Of a stretch of DNA of 64,000 nucleotides, positions 55,600 to 64,000 are shown piece by piece. The notes beneath the pieces were generated by a model. That model saw nothing but the letters and a program-made list of their open reading frames with translations, made no database searches and was not told where the DNA came from. Positions within the stretch are counted from its first letter, which is position 1; each line of letters begins with the position of its first letter. The translations under genes were made by a program, and so were the position numbers. The DNA comes from Allomyces arbusculus (lineage: Eukaryota; Blastocladiomycota; Blastocladiomycetes; Blastocladiales; Blastocladiaceae), in NCBI GenBank assembly GCA_027604705.1, contig JADHYV010000047.1:112891-176890 (forward strand). The letters are read 5' to 3'.

Positions 55600-56975
55600 G
55601 AGCGAGGGGATTGGGCTGGCACGCGTTAAGTTAATTAGTTAGGACCTGTTTTGCACACCTGTCGTTTTGCAATGTTGGTGGTGTTTCTTGACCGACTGTC
55701 CATCTTCGCGCCTGTCCACTGTGCTCAAATTCAGCGCTGGTCGAGCCACCATCTCGGCCTCCAATATCCTGAATGCCGGTTTCATCAGCGACGGATCGCG
55801 AAACGTTCGCGCGTTGCCTATTTGACATTTGTCTTGCTCCTGAAGCCCTTGACGCACGCAATTCGAGTCGCTTCCCCTTCACTCCTGCCACGACGCTCAC
55901 GCACCAACGCCGCGTGTTGCATGCAGTTCATGCCGTTTTGGTTGCCCCAAGCATCGGCAAGACGATCAGGGCAATCCATGGTTGCGCTATCAACTGTAGC
56001 GGGTGAAGGTGCAACACCGTTTTCTAAATCCATTTTTCTACAAACTATGACAGCCGACAGAGGCGAAGTACGATCTCGAACTCAAGATCGCGATGAGATT
56101 TGCACGGCAAGGGCCCACGCGCCAATGGGGAGAAAGGCGTTGTGTTGCAAATATCAATCTACCTGACAAGCGGAGTACGTGTGTTCACAATAGTCTTGGT
56201 GCAAAGTCGTCGTGCAGTTTCGGAACGTCCAAAAATTCCCAGCTTTTGGCAAACTGGCTGACACTCGGATGTCTTCTGGGCGCGGGAATGGGTTGATGTT
56301 CAGTCCTTTCAAGTGCCACCTCTGATCGTGCTGGGAACCGTTAAAAAGCACGCGCGGACGAAGTCGGGCGGTAATCTTGAGCGCGTTCATGCGTGATTGG
56401 AACAATTTCTACCGGATGAACATGGCCTGTGGCGTCGCCTCCCGTTCGCGCATAACTGCTTCAAACGTATCAGTTCCATTCCTTGTCCCTGGGAGGACCC
56501 ACGAGGACGAACGAAACACGACCAGACGGTGCTCAGCGGCCGCGTATCTGAGCGCTGACTGTTCCTGTTCAAGCCCCTCACCACCGACAACACACGCGCT
56601 GCCGCACCCGAGGACTTTGTGCCCACGCTGCACACGGCCGCCCTTGGACCCGACGATGAGAAATGCGCATTGCGCGCGCGTAGTTATCACGACCGCGCGG
56701 ACACCCTTCTCTCGTGCGCGGTGACTGCAATCAACCTGGCGAGTCAACCATGGAATTCAATCAACCTCCGGTCAACCGCAGTCAATGCGCAGACGCTCAC
56801 CAGACCACGGCGACGCGATGCGCGCTTACTCTCCATGGCCTGCGCCCGCCCCTTCAACCGTTATGGTATATAAATTCAGTCGTCTGCCCGGACGTTGGAG
56901 GGCAACAACTGTCTAGGACCCGACAGCGACGCGCCCATTGCTCCCAGCAAGCCCATCCCATCTCCTGCATCAACC
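55600..56975. other. Spacer between tandem CGS-like genes
   Basis: About 1.4 kb. The left kilobase has lower GC and no gene. The last 300 bases are the second copy's promoter, related to that of the first copy (GTGCGCGGTGACTGCAATCA near 56715; ACGCTCACCAGACCACGGCG near 56795). Confidence 0.55.
56867..56875 (+). promoter_or_regulatory. TATA box, second CGS-like gene
   Basis: TATATAAAT, 109 bases before the ATG at 56976, preceded by CTTCAACCGT exactly as in the first copy. Confidence 0.7.
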
Positions 56976-58395
56976 ATGACCGCTCACGGCCTCGCCACGC
57001 AGATGCTGCACGTTGATGCCGATCTTGGCATCGGCACCAACCAGCCCGTCGTCGCCCCGCTCTCTGTTGCTACGACGTACATTCAGCCCGACCCGGCCGA
57101 CCTGGCCGCACATCTCGCCGAGGCACGCGCCAAACACTTCCCCCAGCCGGCCAATGCCGAGGAGAGCGACGCGCCCAAGCCCTACATTTACAGCCGCATG
57201 GCCAACCCGACCCTCGACCGCGTCGAGGCCGTGCTCGGCGCGCTCGAGCAGCATCTTGGAGATGAGGCGCACGCGGTTGTTTACGCGTCGGGGCTTGCGG
57301 CCATGACCGCTGGTACTTTTTTGCAACATAGACCATTTTCATGCGAAGTGGGAGAGCGGTTGCGCCGAAATTGCAGCTGACCGTTGGGCTGTAATTTCCC
57401 ATCGTGTAGCCCTGCACCACGCGCAGCCGCGCCGCATCATCACGCAGCTCGGCTACCACGGCACATTTTCAGGTATGGCGCAGATCGTACGCGGCCGCGC
57501 TGGTCCCGACGCCGACACCCCGTGTGCCGTGATCCCGCTCGACGTCGCGCTCGCCGCGGGCGTCCCGCTTCCCGGCGACGTTCTCGTTGTCGAGTCGCCC
57601 AGTAACCCATGGGGCACGCTGCCGAACCTGCCCGCGCTTGCGTCCTGGATCAAGCAGACCAAAGGGACAACGCTGATCGTCGACGCGACCTTGGCGCCGC
57701 CGCCGCTGCAGAACATTCGCCAGATCGCGGGCGTCGACTTGGTCGTGCACTCGGCGACCAAGTTTTTGGGTGGCCATTCGGACCTGCTGTGCGGCGCCGT
57801 GATTGCGCGCGACAGTCACACGGCAGCGACGCTGCGCCGCGAACGCACGTACCTCGGCGCGGTCCCTGGGAACCTCGAGACGTGGCTGCTCTTGCGTTCT
57901 CTGCGCACCGTGCACCTGCGTGTACCCGCGCAGGCCAAGACGGCGACGCAGCTCGCGACCTGGCTGCATGCCGTAGCCAATGGCGACGTGCCCGGGCTCG
58001 AGGGTACCGTGGCCAAAGTGCATCACGCGAGCGTCGTCTATGCGCACGACGTGGCCGACTCGGACGATCCGCTGACTGCGGCACCGTCGTCGGTCGCGCA
58101 CTCGCTGTTCCCGACGGGCCAGTGGGGTTCAGTCATGTCGGTCGAGCTCGCGTCGCGCGTGGCTGCACGCGCTCTGCCACATCTTGTTGCATATGGTTGT
58201 GCGGCCACGTCGCTCGGCGGCGTCGAGTCGTTACTCGAGTGGCGGTGGCAGCATGATAAGACGGTGCCGGATACGTTGGTGCGCGTATCGGTCGGGCTCG
58301 AGGACTTTGAGGACCTCAAGGCGGATTGGACGCGCGCGTTGCTCGCGGCCAAGGACGTTGCCGAGGCCGTGGCCGCAGAGGCGGATGTTGAGTAG
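56976..58395 (+). CDS. Cystathionine gamma-synthase-like PLP enzyme, copy 2 (YHR112C-like)
   Basis: Exons 56976-57312 and 57410-58395 give 440 residues. It is closely similar to the 54190 gene along its whole length, and the intron lies at the same codon and phase (after A-T-A, before LHHAQPRR) but is 97 nt rather than 69. PLP lysine in HSATKFLGGHSDLLCG; GYHGTFSGMAQIVRG matches the family motif. Exon 1 differs mainly in the acidic loop (AEESDAPKP against VVEDAEPKP). Both copies keep all visible catalytic residues, so both are probably active. Retained promoter similarity suggests recent tandem duplication with dosage or regulatory benefit, which is inference. Confidence 0.88.
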
Positions 58396-59648
58396 GCAGG
58401 ATGAAAGCGATTTTCTGCGCAGATGTCGCCGAGCAAAAGCGGGCGTTCTTTTTCCGGGAAGGTTGGAATGTATTTCTGTAGAGCCCTTGATGGAGTTGAA
58501 GATTCAATTGGCCGCGCATCAGATTCGCAGGCTGTCGCCGTACGTGCATCGGACATTCTTTGCACAAGATTCGACTTGCTCCGCTCCCACACTACTCCAC
58601 CGCCGTCGCAGCTGGACTCTGCAGCCGCTCTCCATCAACATACTGGAGAAATGAATTGTCACAGGGACGCGCTGGCCGCTCCAGCTGCGGCTGCGGCTGC
58701 AGCTGCAGTTGCCAACTCTGTCGGCGATTCTGACGATGATGGCGACTTTGATGGTGGTGGACCTGGCTTACCTCCCATGCTGCTGCTGCAACTGCCACCA
58801 AAAATCGACACGTGCCCGAATGCCATCAGCTCAACAGAGGCGCCATCAGACAGCGACGTTAGTGATGGAAGCAAGTGGCAAGGCGGTGGACGTGGCAATG
58901 GGGGGTGATGATGTGTCCTGGCTCTAAACGCTCTTTGATGTCTCCGACCAATCCTGATTTGTTGTTCTTCTTTTGTGTTTTTGAACCCTCTCAGGTCGAG
59001 CGTCTGTCTGTGCCTGAAAGGAACTGCCAGACATGATCCACCCCGTTTTCATTCACCGTGGCCATGTGGAGGCGCAGTGTCGCCAAGGAAACATGTCTTG
59101 CGGGTGAACGAACAAGTGATACAAATAATACAATTCGCTGACGTGACGCCAGAAAGGACGAGACCTTGCGTCTGGGACGCGGCCGCGGCCGTGGCGCGTG
59201 TGCGCACCTTGCCGCGGTCGTCACGACCTTGTACTGCGTCGCGAACGTGCCCGTGCGCGGTTTATGCTGAGCTTCATGGGGGCGGGGGGTGGTTTTCTGC
59301 ACACGCCACGCGCCCCAGACACGCACCAGTGGCCGAGTGTTGGCATTGAACCCGTTTCGTTCAATCGATTTGATGTTTTGTAGCCGAATCGAAGTTCTTG
59401 CAAGTCCGAGGCTTGGGAATTTTACCAATCGGTGGTGGAGAAAACATGGTGAATGAGCAAGAGCAAGGGCATGCAAATGACGTGGCGGAAAAACGCGTCT
59501 TTTCGAAGGCCAAATCAACAGCTCTCGCAACAACCTCAACTCGGCGGCGGCCACTTATCGACAACCGCCCAGCATCTTCAACTCCTTCGCCGAGAGCACC
59601 CGCAATCCAATCGTGGAAACGTGAACTCGATCCTGTGCAACCGCCGCC
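58396..59648. other. Intergenic region before VPS53
   Basis: About 1.25 kb. A short Ala/Asp-rich frame (58651-58908) on a GCTGCGGCTGCAGCTGCAG run is probably spurious. No gene supported. Confidence 0.5.
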
Positions 59649-62600
59649 ATGACCACTGCAGCCCCACCCGTCGCGACGGGACCTGCAGCTGCCGACACAG
59701 CCATCTCGACGATCCGTAGTTCGCGGCGCCCAAGCAGTCCATTTTCCAGCGTGCGGTCCACTAATGTCGACGCGGATCCGCCCTCGACACCGTCAACTGC
59801 AGCACCGCAGCGTCCTGGGAGCCCGACAGCTCGAGGCGCGCCATCCGCCGCGGGCGCGACGGTGCCGTTTGGTCAGAGCCCGCTCGACGACAAGGCGTTT
59901 GATCCCGTCAGCTACGTCAATCAGCTGTTCCCGAATGGTACTTGCGCATGCTGCTTGACTCGCGCGAGTTACACGCCCTGACCCGACTTCCTACGCCCAG
60001 AGGCCTCGCTCGCGTCCATGGACGCCGTAACCGCTAAACTCGGACGTCGGCTGCGCGCAATGGACGACGCGATCGCTGCCAATTTGCGCAGCACGTCGAC
60101 CGGGACGGCGGGGGCGAGTTCCGAGGTCGCGGCGGTGACGCGCGCCATGCAGCAACTGTGCGGGCACATTGTCACGATCAAGGACAAGTCGCGCGACGCT
60201 GAGCGCGTCGTGGTCGGTATGACGCGCGACATCAAGTCGCTCGATGCGGCCAAGCGCAACGTGACGGTGGCGATCGCGGTCACGCGTCGGCTCGCGATGC
60301 TCACGGCTGCGGTCAAGCAGCTGCGCGCACATGCTGCACAACGGGAGTATACCCAGATTAGCCCAATGCTGCAGGTACTTGGGCCGCTTCTTTGCTGCTC
60401 AAAATGCATGGGTGGGCGACTGACCCCTCCCATTTAATTTTCCACCAGGCCATCAACCAGCTTGAGTTGCATTTCCGGTCGTACCGCAACGTGCCCAAAG
60501 TCGCCGCACTCCTGTCCTCGCTGCGCGTCGTGCAAGCCGACCTGCAAAAGCAGATCCTCGACTTGCTTGACAGCTCGTTCACGTCGCAGGCGCAGCTGCA
60601 GCCGGGCGTCAATGTCGAGATGCTCGGACAGGCCGCATTTGTCATGGACTCGCTTGACGACAATGCGCGGTACGTTTCCCTTCCGCCGTTGATCAAGACC
60701 CTCAAGTCCATGCCCTCACAAACGATCTTTTTTTTCGCGCCCATTCCTCAGACAGCAGCTGCAAAACTGGTACTGCTCGCTCGTTTTGCGCGAGTACCGC
60801 ACCATTTTCAACGGCAAAGACGAGGTGGGGTCCCTTTTTTCGGCTGCTCTGCCCAGCCCCTGCGTACTCACTCCCTCCGCTTCCTTTCCCTACCCTACCC
60901 CGTGCCCATCCAATAGCTCTCCAACCTCGACAACGTCCCGCGCCGATTCGCCTGGCTCAAGCGATACCTCAAAGTCTACGACGACGACCACGCACGACTG
61001 TTCCCCGCGCACTGGGCCATGGACCACCGCGTGGCGACGCAATTCGCCGACGAGACGCGTGCCGGTATGGCGCTCGCTGCCGCGGGCGCGCCCTCGAAAC
61101 CGCTCTTGAAAACGGTCAAGGCCGCTGTCGACATGGAACAGTATCTCGCGCAGCGGCATGCCGAACAGCCGCCCGTGTCGCTCGCCTCCGCGATCGAGCC
61201 GTTTCTCGGCGTGTACCTGGACGCCGAGGAGAAGAGGGTCGCGGAAGCGTTGGGGAAGGCTATGGCACGTGGGCTCGCGCCGGATGAGGGGAACCCGGCG
61301 GTGCTCGCGTCCGCGACGGATTTGTTCTTGCTGTACAAGGAACTGCTCGCGACTGTGGCCAAGTTATCCCGCGGGAAGTTGGTGGTCGACACGGCCGCGC
61401 TCATGGCCAAGTACCTTGACCGGTACGCTGAGTCGCTGGACGCGTACGTGCGCGAGGAGGCGAGGGGTGGAGCGGCCGCGGCGGCACGGCTCGGCGGAGT
61501 CATGGTCAATTCGACGGCGGCGGCTGTCTCGGCGGTCGCAGCCATGGCGGGTTCTGGTGCGAGCGCAGGGTCCGGTGGTGTGGCCGGCCCTGGAGGTGCC
61601 GCGGGGAATGCAACGGCCACGGTCGGGACTGATGCCGGCGGCGCGTCGTCGGGCGGCATCAGGAAGGACGAGTGGCTCGGGATTTGCCGCGTGCTGAATA
61701 CCGCTCAATACTGCGCGACGATTACGGGCCAGGTCCGTCATCTTTCCCTCATTCCCTTCCATTCGTCCACAAAACCTGACAGTCGAGCCTCCATTAGCTG
61801 CAAGACAAGTTGATCGAAAAGACCGTCCCACCATTCCAAGCGCAAATCTCGCTCGCGCGACAAGCCGAAGCATTCAAGGCTACTACCATGGCCGCCGTCA
61901 AGTGCTTGGTCCGCACGCTCGTTGACGGGCCCGCGACTGACGCGGCATGGACGGCTATGGGCCGGATCGCATGGGGTAGTCTCGCCATGGCGGGCGATCG
62001 CAGCGAGTATGTCGCAAACATTATTCGCGTGCTCCAGGAGGTCGTGCCGGTCGTTTTTTCTGGGATCGCCGAGCAGGCCATGTTCAAGTCGTTTTGCGAC
62101 AAGGTCGCCGAGTACGTTGTTGGCGCGCGTTGGTGTGTGGAGGAGGAAGTCCACTGACGATGTCGTTTGGAGGGTATAGGGCGATGCCAAACAAGTTTTA
62201 CTCGGTGATGCTCAAGAGCAAGCCGGTGAGCGAAATCGGTGCGGAGCAGGTACGTCTCATTGCGCGTTCTACCGCGCCATCTCCTCGTCCATTGCTGACC
62301 CGCGCACTCCCCCCATCACCGCCAGCTACTCATGGACGCACACGTCCTGCGCGACGCATGCCTCAAAATCCCAGCGTGGGGCGACGCCGACGCGGCGCCG
62401 TCGTCCGTGTACGTCACCTACTATTCGACTCCTTTGTCCATTCCCCTAATTCACCCCTCCCCTCCTCCTCCACCTCCCGCTCCTCTCCAGATTTACCAAA
62501 GTCCTCACCAAAGGCTTCGCCAAACTCGACTCCCTGCTGAAAGTCCTGCTGACCCCCGGTTCCGCCCCACCGGACGCGCTGGTCACGGCCTTTCTCTCCG

Positions 62601-62845
62601 TCTACGCGCCGCGCGACCGCACGCGCGCGAACCTCACGATCGTACTGGACGTGCGCGGCACGCGTCGGAACGATGCAGCAGTCGCGCTCGATATGCTTGC
62701 GACACGACTTGCGGCCGAGACGGCCGCCGCTGCAGGGGATGCAGGGGACACGGGCGCGGGGAGTGGCACGACGTCGCCGCCGTTGGGTGGGGCAGCGGCG
62801 ACGGCGCCGCGCAAGATCTGGCATTTTCATCGCGCGTCCGGGTGA
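59649..62845 (+). CDS. VPS53: GARP/EARP tethering complex subunit Vps53
   Basis: Nine exons: 59649-59937, 60001-60374, 60449-60669, 60752-60824, 60917-61732, 61798-62111, 62180-62249, 62326-62408 and 62491-62845, giving 864 residues with exact frame. Vps53 is a core subunit of the GARP complex that tethers endosome-derived vesicles at the trans-Golgi. Matches to the family: FDPVSYVNQLFPNEASLASM, TRDIKSLDAAKRNVT, LRAHAAQREYTQISPMLQ, NWYCSLVLREYRTIFNG, LDNVPRRFAWLKRYLKVYDD, then LGICRVLNTAQYCATITGQ, NKFYSVMLKSKPVSEIGAEQ, LLMDAHVLRDACLKIPAW and VFTKVLTKGFAKLDSLLKVL. The C-terminal 50 residues after ATRLAAE are Ala/Gly low complexity. Introns are 63-92 nt. A Cdc4-like fragment lies immediately downstream on the opposite strand. 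Confidence 0.93.
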
Positions 62846-63214
62846 ACCGATCAGTGCCAACGTTAGGTTTGCAGGCCGGGGTGAGCGGTTCAGCCGCCGG
62901 ATTGCAAACCATGTGTGCTGATCGACCCAGCGCGTGCGCGACCAAGCGTGATCAGCGGGTGGACTGGACCGGGCATGGCTGGCGTGGTTCGCAAGAAAGT
63001 TAACATGAATCCAATCGATATGGCGCGTTGGATACGTGTTGGTCGTCGTGGGAACTGCGTTGTCAGAGGCCCGCAACAGGTTTTGTGGACGAAGGAATTG
63101 CTCGCCATGAGCCTCACGCGCTGGAACTTGCGCGACTTGTGGGCTGGCTTGGTGGGTGCGCGGTCCTGGGCTGACTTTAGCGTTGGCGACGGGCAACAAG
63201 ATCTGCAGGCACCG
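62846..63214. other. Region between VPS53 and the Cdc4-like fragment
   Basis: About 370 bases that should hold the remaining WD40 blades if the Cdc4-like gene were complete. On the minus strand no frame shows WD repeats. Confidence 0.5.
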
Positions 63215-63827
63215 CACGGTCGACGTATGCCCGTGAAAGATATGCGTCGTCTTGCCGGTGCGCAAGTCCCAGACGCGCACCGTGCGATCGGTCGACCCGG
63301 AGACCAACGTGTTCCCGACATACTGCAGCGCCCAGACACCCCCCTCGTGCCCATCGAGCCGCTTCAGCAATGCGCCAGTCTTGATATCGTCAGATCGTCT
63401 GGTCGTCCGACCCAGACACAATTTTCTCGTCGTCAAACTGGAGACAGGTCACGACCGACGTCGGGTGGCCGACAAACGTGAGTTTCTTGGGCTCGCCACG
63501 CCACCAGGCATTCTCCAGGTCCTTGGCGCGACGGAACATGTGCTTGAACGGGTGCGGTGTCGCGAGCGGGGCCGCGTCCATGTCGTCGACAACCATGACG
63601 CTCGCCGGGTCCAAGTCCATGGCGGTGCCGTCGCCGCCGTCCGGGGAATCGACAGCGTCCAGCAGCGCGGCGACTGCGTCACTCACGTGCAGCTCGGAGC
63701 TCGGCGAAGCGATGCGGTGGCCGCACTCACTTCGCTTGCGGCGGCGCGGCTCGTGGTGGGGCGGGGGAGACAGGCGCCGAAAGTGGGGCAGTGCCGCCGT
63801 TGGGTGGACAGGTGGCAAAAGTGACAA
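63215..63827 (-). pseudogene. Truncated Cdc4/Fbw7-like WD40 fragment
   Basis: Minus-strand frames read FKHMFRRAKDLENAWWRGEP, KKLTFVGHPTSVVTCLQFDD and EKIVSGSDDQTI, then, after a frame change at about 63430 with a TGA, DIKTGALLKRLDGHEGGVWA, YVGNTLVSGSTDRTVRVWDL and IFHGHTSTVRCLQI. This is the start of the Cdc4 propeller, the substrate-binding part of SCF-Cdc4 ubiquitin ligase. Between QTI and DIK the expected three or so residues are missing and the frame breaks, with no room for an intron. After blade 2 no further blades are found before the VPS53 3' end. The upstream F-box is not visible; it could lie beyond the window or be lost. A sequencing error could explain the shift but not the missing blades. 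Confidence 0.65.
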
Positions 63828-63860
63828 CGTCGCGCAAGATCTGACGCTTCCGTCCTGGTG
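63674..63860 (+). pseudogene. Degenerate echo of the VPS53 3' end
   Basis: Resembles 62640-62848 at the end of VPS53: GARRSDAVAALTSLAAARL against GTRRNDAAVALDMLATRL, shared GCCGCCGTTGGGTGG (15 identical bases), shared CGCGCAAGATCTG (13 identical), and TCCTGGTGA against TCCGGGTGA at the end. It lies antisense to the 5' part of the Cdc4-like fragment. Confidence 0.45.
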
Positions 63861-63915
63861 AGCAGGAGAGCAGCTGGACGCGGTTGGTTGGTGTCCGGCT
63901 CTGTAATGTCGCAGT

Positions 63916-63938
63916 GGGGGGGGGGGGGGGGGGGGGGG
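63916..63938. repeat. Poly-G tract
   Basis: Twenty-three consecutive G followed by AGGGGG. The longest homopolymer in the window; its exact length may be unreliable. Confidence 0.9.
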
Positions 63939-64000
63939 AGGGGGCCATTGCAGGGGGGCTGGGCAGAGAGGAGAGTTGCAGTGCGCATGGGCGGCGGCAT

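Noticed and set aside
58651-58908. Short Ala/Asp-rich frame
   Set aside because: Rests on a GCTGCGGCTGCAG run; no promoter or similarity to support it.
59649-62845. First impression of an exocyst Exo70 subunit
   Set aside because: The N-terminal VNQLFPNEASL, the DIKSLDAAKRN motif and the C-terminal KPVSEIGAEQLL are Vps53 hallmarks; Exo70 motifs are absent.

Overview
This is a GC-rich, CpG-rich nuclear segment of a fungus. The gene content is fungal: a Set3-type PHD/SET protein, fungal-type Erf2 palmitoyltransferase, Vac14, single-domain orotate phosphoribosyltransferase and YHR112C-like PLP enzymes. Introns are uniform, about 60-100 nt, mostly starting GTACG or GTGCG, with a CTGAC-like branch site shortly before AG. 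The Ala/Pro-rich, CpG-rich coding style makes me think of a zoosporic, early-diverging lineage such as Blastocladiomycota, but that is inference and no rRNA is present to test it. Nearly every gene call below rests on exon joins I worked out by hand; where I give exon coordinates the spliced frame closes exactly.

Layout. 1-1583: 3' part of a Golgi pH regulator (GPHR) gene. 1584-5622: long intergenic region with one Ala/Pro-rich unknown gene (4301-4969). 5623-15680: compact housekeeping block with a 3'-5' exonuclease (-), a membrane DnaJ protein (+), an ankyrin-like protein (+), Utp7/BING4 (-) and OPRTase (+). 15924-21309: VAC14 (-) and mitochondrial fumarase (+). 21310-24900: a lower-GC, CpG-starved block of gene relics. 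25035-27741: a cysteine-rich type I membrane protein and a broken small secreted protein gene. 27867-36707: SET3 (-) and CDC14 (+). 37584-38810: a SUMO-interaction-motif protein. 38811-43830: a gene-poor tract with one intact small secreted protein gene and a decayed gene copy. 43831-45196: a seven-exon secreted protein (-). 46142-53467: SDH4 (-), an ELYS-like nucleoporin (+) and ERF2 (-). 54190-58395: two tandem cystathionine gamma-synthase-like genes. 59649-62845: VPS53 (+). 62846-64000: a rearranged end with a truncated Cdc4-like WD40 fragment and a degenerate echo of the VPS53 3' end.

The most unusual content is a local family of small secreted proteins. Three loci (27.3, 39.9 and 45.2 kb) share a recognisable signal-peptide exon (MTK... 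ending in DAS, followed by a GTGCGT splice donor) joined to different mature parts. A fourth copy at 21.8-22.4 kb is a CpG-decayed duplicate of the 39.9 kb gene: in one 36-nt stretch all seven CpGs of the intact copy are TpG or CpA in the decayed copy. This suggests cytosine-methylation-driven mutation of duplicated DNA. A second decayed duplicate (38.7 kb to 41.2 kb) supports the same idea. The DnaJ gene also appears to contain a 6-nt microexon that completes the HPD catalytic motif.
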